From Halicephalobus mephisto (Eukaryota; Nematoda; Chromadorea; Rhabditida; Panagrolaimidae), in contig SWDT01000200.1 in the NCBI GenBank assembly GCA_009193035.1, forward strand, positions 124,001 through 188,000: a DNA stretch of 64,000 nucleotides, read 5' to 3'. Of this stretch, positions 11,096 through 23,168 are shown piece by piece. The translations under genes and the position numbers were made by a program. The notes beneath the pieces were generated by a model. That model was not told the origin of the DNA, searched no databases, and saw nothing but the letters and a program-made list of their open reading frames with translations. Within the stretch, counting starts at the first letter, position 1; each line of letters starts with the position of its first letter.

Positions 11096-12599
11096 ATGTC
11101 GTTTTCAAGTCGATCATTGTTGTTTCTGAGTGGGTTTTGATATATTGTTCTACACAATGTTACTCATTTATTGCAGGGAAATGCCACTTTGTGAGGTTAT
11201 TCTCCTCAAATCAAGGATGTTGTCAAGTGAGAAAATCTAAACTTTCCTCCCTTGCTGATGAACGACCGGACTTGGATTTTGATTATCTCCTCGATGACAG
11301 GAACTTAGAAGAGATTCAAAAAAACATCGATACACGGAAGGGAATCGGAAATATCCAGAGAGTCCACCAACTGTGGAATGAAATTCAGAACTTCAAACCT
11401 GATTCTGATGACCAATCGCAAGGGATGGGAATATACCAACAACTTTGGAACCAGGTGGGCTTTGACCTGGACTCATTTCCATATATCAAAAACTTGCCTA
11501 CTTTCAGTTCTATTCCGAAGCCTTGCTGATCCCCAATAAATCGGACCCCGAAGTTCCGGTCGGTGATGAATCGAAAGCAAAAACGGTTTCTGAAGCTCCA
11601 TTTACTCCGAATTCCAAGGTTGAAGAATATAAAACAGCCGAAGAAATCGTAAAGTCATGGAGATCAGTGCTGTATCCCCGAAGATCGGCCGGAGGAAGAA
11701 GTTATTCATTAGTTGGTGAGTCCGCTTTGAATGACCCAGTCCAATATTATTTTCCAGGACCCGTTGCTAATCTACAATCGGCTTTATTCTCGTTTGTGAA
11801 GGATATTGTCCTTCAAAAGGGATTCATAGAAGTTCAGGTGTCAGACATCCTTCCAAAAGTTATCACCCAAGCCTGCGGTCTGAACGTCCGCGACGAAGAA
11901 GGAACTCATCCCATTCAATATTCGTTGACGGATTTTCCGCCGATGTGTCTTTCTGGAACTGCCGAAATGGGGATAGCCCAAACCCTTGAAGGAAGAACTT
12001 TCAACGAAACCGAGTTGCCGTTGTTTCTTGTCGCCGAATCTCGATGCTTCCGACCGGAGATTTCAAAGTCAGCTACTGAAGCCAAACTTTACCGAGTGCA
12101 TGAGTTCAACAAGTTGGAAATGTTTGCTGTTTGCAGACCAGATCAGAGTTCTATCGCTTTGGATGAGTTCGTTCAAATCCAAAGAAATATTTGGGATCAA
12201 TTAAGAGTTGGTTACAGGTAAATCTCTTTTTTGCAATCGGGCTTTTTATCTTTTGTTTCTAGAATCTTAGACATGCCATCGGAAGAGCTTGGAGCTTCTG
12301 CATCTAGGAAGTTCGACTTGGAAGCGTATATGCCAGGGAGGAAACTTTTCGGTGAAGTCAGCAGTGCCTCGAATTGCACAGACTACCAATCCAGAAGACT
12401 GGGAATTAGATTTAAGGATTCTAACGGCAATTTATCATTCGTCCACACTTGCAATGGCACGGCATTGGCTTCAACGAGAGCGTTAATTACGATCTTGGAA
12501 ACATTCCAGACCAAACAAGGATTCGAGCCCCCCAGAGCCCTCCAGAAATACCTTCCAAAAGAAAGATCCAAACAAAAACTCAAAATCTCCCCGGCATAA
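11096..12599 (+). CDS. sars-2: Mitochondrial seryl-tRNA synthetase
   Basis: Charges mitochondrial tRNA-Ser with serine. Exons 11096-11129, 11177-11454, 11508-12217 and 12263-12599; 452 residues. The first ~25 residues ([11 protein letters not shown]... then VRLF) look like a mitochondrial presequence. Class II synthetase signatures: motif 2 as ESRCFRPE ... [12 protein letters not shown], a SerRS-type segment [20 protein letters not shown], and motif 3 as [19 protein letters not shown] with the ATP-binding Arg. It lacks the long cytosolic-type C-terminal tail. Transcribed divergently from the DNAJC28-like gene; an Mpv17-family gene follows 354 bp downstream on the same strand. Confidence 0.9.
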
Positions 12600-12953
12600 T
12601 TGTTGATTTTTTATTATTTTTGATGTAGATGTTAGTGTCAAGTGGATCCAGTATGCACAGGCAATTAACTCCAGACCAGTTGTTTGGACAAACACGCAAA
12701 GAAACAATTGTCTTGAGTTGTGACTGGAATTTCTCCACTTGTTAGAGCTTGATTTTATTCTCAAATTATCTGTGGAAGATAAGGTCAACTCTCAGGAATT
12801 GCTATTCCCCGTCGCGGAGACGATTTCAATTACTTTCGAGTTTCTCTTTGACTAATTAGCTTTCGGAAATGGGTGCCATAAAGAGAGTTTAGTGCAGTTC
12901 GACGGCAAAAGTGTTTTTTCCTTTTTTGAAATTTCTTGTACAGAATCTTTTTG
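12600..12953. other. Gap between sars-2 and Mpv17-like gene
   Basis: A 354-bp non-coding interval containing the sars-2 3' end. No clear AATAAA follows the stop closely. The spacing is larger than in typical worm operons but still compatible with one. No repeats seen. Confidence 0.4.
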
Positions 12954-13712
12954 ATGAATAAAATTAAGGTGAATCTGACACGGTTGTTGTTGAAACTCAT
13001 CTCTCGGTTTCAGGATTTTATCAGGTTGGCTTATTCCAAGAAATATCTACTGATGACAAACACAGTAACCATGTGTGGGATCTACGGAATAGCCGATGTG
13101 ATAGTCCAGATGATTGAAGGGGAACTAAACAGCTTCCGAGATGTCAATTTGTCGAGAGTTGGTTTGTTTTCAACTTTTTCGATTTACTCTAATTGCCTTT
13201 CTACTTTTCAGTAAGAGTATCCTCGATCGGATTACTTCACGGTCCGATGAACCATTACTGGTACAAGTTCCTAGATGGGACGATAGTCACTGGAACCCCC
13301 GGGGTTTTGGTCGCTAAGAAAGTAGCTGCTGATTTATCTGTTTCTCCGTTTTTTACCTCCACCTTCATTGCAGGTGAGGATCGTTCTTTTCAATTTTAAT
13401 GATCATGTGTCTGCAGGGATAGCAACTCTGGAAGGGAAATCAGCAGTTGAGTCACTTGATGAGTACAGAAGAAAGTTCTTTCAAGTTCTCGCCGTAAGTT
13501 TCTCCTTCATAACTCGAGTCGGAACCCTGTTTCAGCTGGATATCTGTGTCTGGCCTCCGGCGCAATCGATAAACTTCTTCTTCTTGCCTCCGGCCTTCCG
13601 GGTCCTCTATGTCTCCTTCGTAGTGCTCATTTACACCTGCTTCCTGACGTGGATCAAGCACACTGAACTAGTTGGCATTGAATCTATGAATCTTCCAGAA
13701 AAAGAATTATAA
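12954..13712 (+). CDS. Mpv17/PMP22-family membrane protein
   Basis: Four-helix protein of mitochondrial inner or peroxisomal membranes. Exons 12954-13161, 13212-13373, 13417-13493 and 13536-13712; 207 residues. Family signatures: LLHGPMNHYWYKFLDG in the middle (the conserved G-P-x-x-H-x-W-Y-x-x-L-D) and DICVWPPAQSINFFFLPPAF near the C-terminus (the W-P-x-x-Q-x-x-N-F motif). Within the first exon, GTGAAT...TTTCAG (12969-13013) could be removed as an in-frame 45-bp intron, giving a 15-residue shorter N-terminus. Which family member (Mpv17, Mpv17L2) cannot be decided here. Confidence 0.88.
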
Positions 13713-14643
13713 AATTCACTTTTCTTTTGTGGATACAGAGATTTCTGAAGAGGCTTTGTCTTTCCGAATATCCTCATCCATGGATTGAGGACGGATCATT
13801 GGTTCTTTCAAGAAGAACACTTGAAGTCGGAAAAGGGGCTGACCAAATTCGAAAGTTTACTACGGGCCTTTCCGGTCGGAGTTCCAGTCCAACAATCCCA
13901 AATCCATCCGTTATTTCCAAATTGGCGCCAGGTAATTCCGAATCGGTTGGACGCAAAGCAATTTGGACTGAGCGAGTTAACGCGAGCTGAATTTTCCTCT
14001 TTCACGCTAATCCAGATTCCGACTTGTTCTTTCCTCTCAAATTACACATTTGTACTTTTTCCAATTTTGTTTTGATTGCATGTATCTGTTGGTCATTTCG
14101 ATTTCTTACAAAACCATGCTTGGTCCTTGTTTGCTTTAAACGAGGAGAGCAATCAGCGATCCCGCCGGAGATGGACGGAGAGGAGGCTACTTGGCGCTTA
14201 ACCGTTTTACAGGGGCAATGATCAGTGTTTGGAGAGAAACGGGACTCATGTTCTCTTCGAAGGGTTCTGAGTGGTTTTCTCTTGCTAGGGTTCTTTTGCT
14301 TTTACAAATAAGCAATTTTGACGAGGATGGACTGCCAGTACCAGTTAACCCCTACTGTACTCCTTTATCTCCCGTTAATCCCCTTGTTCCGTACTACCAT
14401 TGCTTCATTTACAACGCAATTTTCCTAAGGAAAATGGACATCTACTTAACTGTTTTTCGCACTTTGTCTCATCGGGACTTCCCCGTAATTCCTTCGCTTT
14501 TTGGTACATCTTTCGCAAGAAATTTCGACAATCAATTGAAAAAACCCCTTACAAGCTCGGTCATGAATTCTTTTGTTTTGGGAAAGTTCATGTTTTTTAT
14601 TTTGTCTTTGAATCAGAAAACTTTTAAAAGTTGATTGTTTTAG
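13713..14643. other. Unresolved, partly coding-like interval
   Basis: The stretch 13738-13933 is bounded by an ATACAG acceptor and a GTAATT donor and is open in more than one frame. One frame would join in phase to the GPCR start at 14644, but this is speculation. The rest (13934-14640) shows no gene. It may be 5' untranslated exons or decayed coding sequence. Confidence 0.3.
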
Positions 14644-16359
14644 ATGGATAGAGACAATATTACAGAAGAATCGGTGTTTGGGTCTCTCGATGGGTTGGAA
14701 GCAGGAGCATTGTCGAATCCCCCGATGAGGCCTGTCTGGATCGCCGATCTCCTGTTCTACCGATACAATCGGTCAGTTAAATACGACGACATAGGGTGAG
14801 ACAATTACTCTCATGGTCAGGCGTGTAATTAGGGAAATTTTTAATGAGGATCCGGTAGGCATGAGGATCCTTCTGTGTCATTTTTCGACTTTTTGAAGTT
14901 TAAAAATCTAAGAACAGGAATATCTTTTTCGAAAATTTCCCTAAAATTTAACGAGAAAGGTCCGTAATATCCTTCTCCCTGATACCCGTCAGATGATAAT
15001 CAATTATCAATCAAAAATAAATATTAATTTCTTTTTAAAATCATTGGCATATGGTTTCATTCAGGATTAGAGCAGTTTTTTAAAGATTTCATCTGCTCCT
15101 GAATAGAAATCATTTGCACATAATTCTGTATATCGGTCAAGTAGCATTCATCGTTTAAACCAATTTTAGAAACATTCTTATCCTCAATGAAGCCACAGGT
15201 TGGAGTCAACTTTGGCCTCGATTGTCACTGGCTTTGCCGTTCCTCGTAACTTATGCAATTGCTGTTATTCTAAACTTCTTGTTGTTCCTGCTGAGTTTAG
15301 CAAGAGCTAGAAGGTCTGATCATAGAAAGTGAGCTCTCCACTCGTTGAATCCGAGTTGAACTTGGAATGTTTCAGAGTCCACTGTCTGTTCGCCAATTTG
15401 GCTTTCTGCAATGTCCTCTTATCAGCAGGATTCTTTATTTACACTTTCCTAATCGATGTTTATTACGATGTCGACTCCTTCAACACCCTGCTGAATCTGA
15501 ATGCGGGCACTTCCAAATACGGCATTTGGCCGTTAGCCAAGGTAGCACTTCGAAGTAGTAAATTCTTCATTTTTGAAGTTACAGCAAATAATCCACACGG
15601 AAATGGTAGACAACCTGGCTTTGGCCCAGTCTCTGATACTGCTCTTCGTAAGCATAGACCGGTACTTGTCCTTGTTCGAGAACTATTCCCCCTACGTCAG
15701 ACAGACAGTAGTCGTCTGGATCATAGCTGTGATTCCCTATTTCCTCTCCATCTTCATCTTCGACCTCCAGTTGATGTCGATGGTTCTTAACACAAACTTA
15801 GCTGCAGTTATCAGACTATCCTGTTTCATGACCCCCGTCCCGTTGTCTCTGGTTTTCGCTGTGTGTGCCGTTGTGAGACTAGTGCAGCATCCGACTTCAG
15901 TCAGGAGGAAAAAGGACGACCTCAGCTGTGCCGCCACACTCCTCTTCATTCTGCTGTTGCAGTTGATCGAGAAATTCGGACTATTCCTGGAATTGTTGCA
16001 CAATAACTTCAACTTCGAGATTACTGTAGGCAATAGACAAGGGGATTTGACATTAAGAATTATTTTAGGTTATATTTACATGGTGAGTTGTTTTTAAACA
16101 ATGCAGAGAAGTATCGCTAGTCAAAGAGTTCGAATTTTAGACGTCTCACTACTTCTTCCTCGCTTCCCCTGTTTACATTCCAATCCTTCTTCTCCTGTTT
16201 GTTGGGTTCTACAGATCCCGACTGCTGCGAGCAGTGAAACGATTTTGGAGATTCATAACCTGCAAACCCAGAGAACACCTAGATTACAGTACAGAGACGA
16301 TGAGGTCTATAATTGCTGAGCAGACTCGACAACGACAATTGAAATCATTTGGGTATTAA
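14644..16359 (+). CDS. Rhodopsin-like 7TM receptor
   Basis: Exons 14644-14795, 15170-15313, 15376-15541, 15585-16025 and 16141-16359; 373 residues, phases consistent. An extracellular N-terminus of ~70 residues with N-glycosylation sites precedes TM1 (PFLVTYAIAVILNFLLFLLS). TM3 ends with SIDRYLSLF, a DRY-type G-protein contact motif. TM6 (AATLLFILLLQLIE) and TM7 (SPVYIPILLLFVGFYRSRLL) follow, with a C-terminal helix and a short basic tail. The acceptor TTTTAG abuts the ATG, so either a spliced leader is added there or an upstream exon exists. The ligand is unknown. It is not of the Sra/Sre type seen at 1.5-8.3 kb. Confidence 0.8.
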
Positions 16360-16565
16360 CAGGGATTATTCGCTCTTATTTCACCTGGAAAGTTCTGTTA
16401 TCTTGCCTAGTACTTTTGCAAAGTTACGAAAGAGTTTTATTTTCATGTACAAAGCAAATGATTTAGTATCGGTAAATAAAGTTGAACAACGGAGATCTGT
16501 TCATTCCTTTGGGATATCAAAGAAAGTGGCAACTCTATTGTGGGATATCTGTCGGTTTTAAGCTC

Positions 16566-16815
16566 CTACTTCTGGCTGCAGAAGAGCTTGAGAAAACTTG
16601 ACTGAAGGTTCCAAATGGGTTTCTCGGAGGTCGTGGAAGCGAAGGGGGAGTTTTTAGTCAACGGATTGGCTTCAATGGTGATGGAGAAGCGTGAAAGGCT
16701 CTGAATGAAGGCACTCATTGATTGGTTGGGTCTGAAGAGGAGCTCGTAGATTTCTGCCGGGAGTTGAGGGTCATTGACGACGGATATCGACATTTTCGAA
16801 AGGAACCGTGGAGTC
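16566..16815 (-). CDS. Possible C-terminal exon, unknown protein
   Basis: On the minus strand a TTTCAG acceptor opens an 82-codon frame ending at 16566. The composition looks coding (MSISVVNDPQLPAEIYELLF, then few rare codons), but I recognise no family and could not find an upstream exon. It is convergent with the GPCR ending at 16359. It may be a real terminal exon or chance. Confidence 0.3.
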
Positions 16816-18400
16816 TGAAACAGGTTATTAATAAACCAATATCAATCATCTTACAAGAGAACTGATTTCGTTTATCCTAGTCCTCTGGGATATTATACAT
16901 CGCAAATCGTTCTTTAAGAGTACATTGGGAATTCATATTCCAATTTTGTTGAATATTTATATAAAGCGAGATGATCCAGAAAATTTTTAAAGTTAAACTG
17001 TTTCTTTTAGAGTTTTGATCACTTTTCCGAAGGATCGGCTGAACATTTACGAAAGCAAAAATGCATCTAATTGCTAGAAAATACTAAACTTGCTGCAGTT
17101 ACTGTAAAAAGTATTTTTCCGAAGCAAACACAAAGATGGACAAGCAAGTAATAGGAAGTTTTTGCAACTTTTAAAGTATGATGTATAAAATTTCGTTAAT
17201 TTATTTATCTCGTTCTAGAAAAGCACTTAGTAAAAACTAGATTCAGAATAGGTATTTGGTAAGTTATAGCTTGAACTATAGCTCATTTGCATCGGCCGAG
17301 ACAAGTAAGATTACTTCCTTAGTTAGCTGTACACGACTCGCAAATGCAAAGGCGACTTTTGTCGCGTAAGACCCGGTGGTCTGTGCTTGGACCTATCGGG
17401 AAAGCTCTCAATTTTCAAAGTTCATAACTTAATGACTAGACTTCCCGAGTTTATATACTACGGGTCGACATTCCATCCGTCCTTTTCACGGTGATCTGGT
17501 CTTGGTCTGAAGATAAAAAAGAATTCAGTGACCAGCAGTTCTCTCTTTTCCTCTTGTCTCTACTCAACGTGTTTTCACGCGGGTATCTCTTGTCAAGAAT
17601 ATGCTCGAGATTGAAAGCATTTTTCAAATTCCTTTCCGAGTGTCTCATCTCGGATATTTTCTCTGCAAAAATATCTGATAACAGATAAAGGTATAGTTAT
17701 CAATCATGGATTCTTCAGATTCTGAAATGTCTCGGTTCTCCGCTATCAATCAAAGAATATTCCAAAAAATAAGTTTTTCTTGAACTTTTCTGGTTTTTCA
17801 GTTTTGAAATTATTCTATAATTGATTAAATTTCAAGTGTGGACGGATATAGTCAATCATTTTCAAATTCCAGTCCTGGAAAACGAGCAAAAATTCCTTGC
17901 AAATTTGTTTGCGCAAGTAAATCAGGAAAGATAGGTTTCAACTCCGTCTCTTGGATGAATATGAAGTTTGAACTTTGACGACTCGGAATGCAAGTGAGGT
18001 CACAGGAGTGGAATTCAAGAGATCCTTGTGTAATGCATTCCTGCTTCAACATCCGGAATGTGCAGGTTTGTTTTTTATCCAAGGAAACTGTTTTTGTGAT
18101 GTAACAATAATATTTTTGTTTTTGAAAACAGTGAATTAGGGTTATTTGATCAAGAACGAAATGTTATCTTGGGAAAGTTAAAAGTAGTTAAGCACGTGTA
18201 GGAGATGCTAATTCATTAATGAATTCGTTCCACTCTAGACTGTCCCAAACGACTCTGGCTGGGATCAATAAAAACTATTGTTCTCTTTTCATATTCGGTT
18301 AAGCATCTTGAGGAACTCACCGAGAACAAGACAGCAACCAGAAGTTGACCGTCTGAAAATGAATTTCAAAGTTACTGTCTAAAACACGTAAAAGAATGGA

Positions 18401-18582
18401 TTCACGACCGAAACTGTCGATTTCGAAATTCAAATTAATTCTAACCGATTTGGAACTAATTTGAATTCAAAATTGAGGAGTTCGATTCGAAATTGACAGT
18501 TGTATTCACGACCAGAGCTGTTGATCTCGAACTTTGGACTCGAATTTCGAACCGATTTCAAGTTAATTCGAGTTTGAAAATC
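18401..18582. repeat. Imperfect direct repeat, ~78-bp unit x2
   Basis: Units at about 18401-18478 and 18505-18582 both start TTCACGACC and run through a GAT-TTCGAA ... ACCGATTT ... AATTGA/GAAAAT pattern. A third partial start (TTCACGG) lies near 18652. Rich in TTCGAA and AATT. Non-coding. Confidence 0.45.
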
Positions 18583-19991
18583 AAAAAGTTCAAATTCAAC
18601 CGAACTAGTTGAAAGGCAAAAATTGAAGGTTTCGAAAAATCGGCAGTTTTGTTCACGGTTACTGATCGATTTCCACCGTGTGCCAAAATCCCAACCGATC
18701 TAATTACCCACGTAACCATGACTTACTCTTTAGCTCGAGAAATCCAGTCATAGTTATTGATCAAAAATGGAAACCTATCACGAGGACCGTTTTTACATGG
18801 CTCAAAATTAGTTACTTTGTTCTTGCCTACTCGATAGGAAAAGTTGCGTTCCTCTTTGGTTTTCAGTTTCCGTTCTGATTTTTCCGCTAATTTACATTAC
18901 CCTAATTTCCCGTTCCAAGCCGAACAAAAACACTACCCGAGTTGCAGAGTGCAAATTGAATAAAAGCCTTATGGGTGAATAATCATTTTTGGGTCAAAAA
19001 CTTTGTCGGAAACCCGACTACAACAGACAAAGAGGAATTATGGTTCATAGTTGGGACAACTTTTCTGCTAACTGAGAGTCTTCTGGTTTCTTAAATTAAG
19101 TCAGTGACCCTAATGGGGGCGGTTTTAGAAGTAGGGAAAGTAAAAAATCGGTTTACCCACAGGAAATGACATTTCGAGAATGATTAATTTTTTGGCAAAC
19201 AAATGATGAATCGGACAATGATCAGAGTGATTTTGTTAAGCAATTATTGAAAACAAATCTCAATCATTTAAAATTGGACAACAAATTTTTATCTTTGCGG
19301 TTCCTGAGGCGATTGTTTCCAACATAACAACTGTGTCTCGATTCCCTTCTTTGTCCATATTTGGCACGAGTCTGTCCATGTATTTTGAGCATCCAATCGA
19401 GCAAACCCGCAATTTGTAATTGCAACAAGACCAAAGAGTGATATTCTTTTTATCACCCATTGTCTTAATATTGTGGAGAAAGTCGAAAAACAATCAGATC
19501 AGCTGTTTTGTCTCATTGACGACCGGTTTGTGCACTCGAGCTAGGGTCGAAGAATACGAGGTTTTCGAAATCACACTTGTCTTCTTGATGCATTTTGGAA
19601 AGGACTGAATTCGTGTATCTGGGTGACTGGAGAAAACTGCAAATGAGCGAGTTTTAAAATTGATCTAATTGATGGATGAGTGATTCTTGAATCTTGAAAA
19701 AAAGATTCACTTGATGACTACTACAATCGTAAAACGAAAAACATCAAGTCCTCGAATTCGTCAGAATGATCTGTATTCATTCGTAATATTGGCCTCCACT
19801 TTACGTTATCTCAAAAAATGACCGATTAACATCCCAGGTTGCACAACAATCAAGTTTTTGCCTGGTGGTCGGATGCTAAACTCGCTTGTGGGAAAGAAAG
19901 GATTGCGTGATGGAAGATTTCTATTGCAGCAAGCAAACGGGTTTCTGATTTCTTTTTCAATGTCCAGAAGCTGATCTCATTGACGAAAGAT

Positions 19992-21085
19992 ATGGATGAC
20001 GACAGATTTAGAGAGTCTCTTCTTAAAGAAGCCAATTTCGCCAAAAAGGTTTGACCTCAATGTTTTGCTTTTTTAATTCTTTATTACTGTAGCTTGCCTC
20101 AGTGAGCATTCTGCTAGGCACAATATGCGTGACTGCTGCAGTTTTCGTTGTTCCTTTGATATTCAATCAAGTCCAGAGGCTGGAATCAGAGTTGCAGAAT
20201 GAAATGGAATTCTGTGGCCTCAGGGCAACTATGATTGCGAATGAACTTTCGAGAGCTTCCAAATCTACTCTTAAACGGTCAAAAAGAGGAGATTCCACAT
20301 CTGAACTCGATAGAGATGCAAAAAATAACGTTTTCCACGTTGTGAGTTGATTACTGTATCTGTAGTTACTGAGGTATTTGATTGCTTTAGAATTTCCCCG
20401 GAAACTACGAAGACGCGAGTTTCGTAGTACACAAAATTAAGAGATCTTGCTGCAGTTGCAACTACGGTCCTGTTGGAGAAAGAGGTCCTCCAGGAGAGCC
20501 AGGTCCTCCAGGACCAGACGGTCAACCAGGACGAAATGGACTCAACGGCGAACCCGCTGCCCAACCCCCGAGACCACAGATTGATTGGTGCTATGACTGT
20601 CCTCAAGCTCCTGCTGGTGTTCCTGGATGTGAGTTTTCTTCTTTTTGATTAAAATTTAATTGATTCACTTATCTGCAGTACCCGGACTGAAAGGAGAGAA
20701 TGGCGTACCAGGTCGTCACGGAAAGCCTGGATCGAACGGAAGACCCGGCAAAGTGGGGAAATGTGGGCCAATGGGCAACCCTGGTAACCCTGGATCACCT
20801 GGACCCCAAGGACCTCCTGGAAAACCCGGCGTTCGCAGGGAAATCGAGGGACCTCCAGGTCCGGCAGGGCCTCGCGGACCTCCTGGAAGAGTCGGAAACC
20901 CCGGACCAAGAGGACATAATGGACAAAACGGAAGATTGGGCCCACCTGGACCCCCCGGACCTTCTGGAAGACCTGGATCTGTTGGAATTCCCGGCATGCC
21001 TGGACCTAGAGGACCTCCAGGCTCTGACGGTCTTCCTGGAGACTGTAGTTTCTGTCCTTTACCAAGAACCCAACCAGGATACTAA
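19992..21085 (+). CDS. Cuticle collagen
   Basis: Secreted structural protein of the cuticle. Exons 19992-20048, 20093-20341, 20391-20628 and 20679-21085; 316 residues. The N-terminal nematode cuticle collagen domain contains one hydrophobic segment ([18 protein letters not shown]), followed by a subtilisin-type cleavage site (KRSKR). A second dibasic stretch HKIKR precedes CCSCNYG. The Gly-X-Y region begins [10 protein letters not shown], is interrupted by WCYDCPQAP, and continues to a C-terminal CSFC pair. The Cys clusters are those used for inter-chain disulphide and trimer assembly in col/dpy/rol genes. The subgroup was not assigned. Confidence 0.92.
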
Positions 21086-21634
21086 TTACTCGAGGTCTCA
21101 ATTGGTGCATTGTAAAATAACATGTAGATAAAGATTCATCGAAAAAGGTTTCTTTCTTTTACTGCCGTAACCTTGTGGTTTGTTTCGCGCAATCTTGCTG
21201 GCCAGTCGGGAGATCGAAGAACCACCCGCCAGCTTGTCTGCCCGATCGATATCCCCGAAGTTCCTTTCACTTTCGTTCGAGTCAATTCCGCCATATATCG
21301 AACGACAGACGAACAATCCGATCGCTAGAGGATTTCAACCCCCACCTAAAGCCTCCTCTTCGGCAAATGCCAACTATCGGAGACACATTTAAAATGCAGC
21401 CACTTGCTTAACGCGGTCGCTGTTTATTTCGGGCGTCCATCCTGAATGAAACAACTTTCTTGCTTAGAAATTTCGGCAAGTCAGCGACAGCTCAATTCCA
21501 ATAGAGCGTTCTTGTTTTCTTGTGTACAATTATCGATCTTTTTTTCGCAATTATTCGAACTTATGACTTTTGATATATGGATTTCATTTTCAGTCATCTT
21601 CTTTGAGCTCCAAACTACTTTTGCAACCTGATTG

Positions 21635-22960
21635 ATGGTCCAATATCAACAACAAGATTTGAACATGGATGGCTACGGCCACAGCGATGTCGAATATTAT
21701 CCAGACGCCCATCACTCCCATCACCAGCAGCAGAATGGACACGGAGGACAGTACATTGATGGGTTTACTTGTCTGAGATGTGGAGAAGGATTCACCGTCG
21801 ATGAACAGATTGTCAATAGTGGAGGACAAGTCTGGCACTCCGAATGCTTTGTGTAAGGGTCTTACCTGACTATTTACAAATCAATCCTCTTCATTTCAGC
21901 TGTTCTCAGTGCTTCCAGCCCTTTCCAGATGGAATATATTTCGAATTCGAAGGCAAAAAATACTGTGAACACGACTTCCATGTCCTCTACGCTCCATGTT
22001 GCGGCAAATGTAACGAGTTCATTGTTGGTCGTGTTATCAAGGCCATGAACGCTAACTGGCATCCTGATTGTTTCACCTGTGAACTGTGTGATAAGAAACT
22101 CGCTGATATCGGCTTCCTTCGAAATGCAGGGAGGTCAGCTGGACGACAACCACCGATAAGGTTCTAATCGATTACTTTTTAGAGCTCTCTGTCGAGAATG
22201 CAATGAACGAGAAAAAGCTGCCGGAGCCGGCAAATATGTTTGCCACAAATGTCATGCCATTATCGAAGAAGCCCACATTAAGTTCAGAGGAGATTCCTTC
22301 CATCCATACCACTTCAACTGCCGGAGATGCGGGTGAGTCGACGGTAGTTAAGAATCGTCCTGAAGTTGACATTTCAGAGTGGAACTTACGGAAGATGCAA
22401 GAGAAATTGGTGGAGATCTTTACTGTCTCCGTTGCCATGACACTATGGGAATTCCTATCTGCGGTGCATGCCATCGTCCCATTGAAGAGAGAGTCATCAA
22501 TGCCCTCGGAAAACAATGGCATGTCGAGGTTGGTTTTCAGAGATTTATGTTATCTTCATAAAATCTCATCTTCTAGCACTTTGTCTGTGCCGTTTGTGAG
22601 AAGCCATTCCTTGGAAACAAGCATTTCGAACGGAAAGGTCTGGCTTATTGCGAGCAGCACTTCCACAAACTTTACGGAAATATCTGTTTCCGTTGCAGTC
22701 AACCTTGTGGCAGCGAAGTTTTCCAAGCCTTACAGAAAACTTGGTGCACAAAGTGCTTCTCCTGTAGTCTCTGTGACAGGAAAATGGACCAAAAGACAAA
22801 GTTCTATGAGTTCGACATGAAGCCGACGTGCAAGCGTTGTTACGATCGATTCCCCACTGAGTTGAAAAAGCGAATCAGTGACAACTTGAAGGAAAGGGAT
22901 CCGGAGACCTTGAGAAGGAGATCACAAAGTCCTGCCCGAAAACCTCCACCTCAACAGTAA
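21635..22960 (+). CDS. unc-97: PINCH adaptor with five LIM domains
   Basis: Focal-adhesion adaptor that binds integrin-linked kinase at muscle dense bodies in C. elegans. Exons 21635-21852, 21900-22133, 22183-22332, 22378-22528 and 22577-22960; 378 residues. Five LIM zinc-binding domains in a row start at [32 protein letters not shown] and CFRCSQPC; each has the second CxxC finger (for example [16 protein letters not shown]). The N-terminal ~50 residues are Q/H/Y-rich, giving some 30 residues more than the worm protein. A C-terminal basic tail follows ([19 protein letters not shown]). Five LIMs and their order identify PINCH. Confidence 0.93.
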
Positions 22961-23168
22961 ATTGCCAACGATGCCTTATTCCGTAAATTCGATTCGCAAC
23001 GTATTTCAGCTCAGCTTTATCGAAGTGCTAAAAGAAAGTTTGCAATTGGTGCTCTGTTTCATCAGCATAATAAGATCTAATAAAGATGTTTATTTAAGTT
23101 TGTGAAGAGATAAAGGTCGTTTGGCCTTGGATAACTTGGATTACTTTGGTGTCTAGTTATTTCTTTAG

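Larger units (their letters stand above)
16360..19991. other. 3.6 kb without a confident gene
   Basis: Mostly AT-rich. Contains a coding-like minus-strand exon at 16566-16815, a short GC-rich hairpin at 17352-17365, and two copies of a ~78-bp unit near 18401 and 18505. Minus-strand frames at 17852-18082 and 19260-19493 are open but show no domain and no splice context I trust. Confidence 0.45.

Noticed and set aside
19260..19493. Minus-strand 77-codon frame
   Set aside because: Two alternative frames look equally coding and no splice partner or family was found.
20649..20997. Proline-rich frames opposite the collagen
   Set aside because: Mirror of Gly-Pro codons of the plus-strand collagen; no independent start or splice signals.
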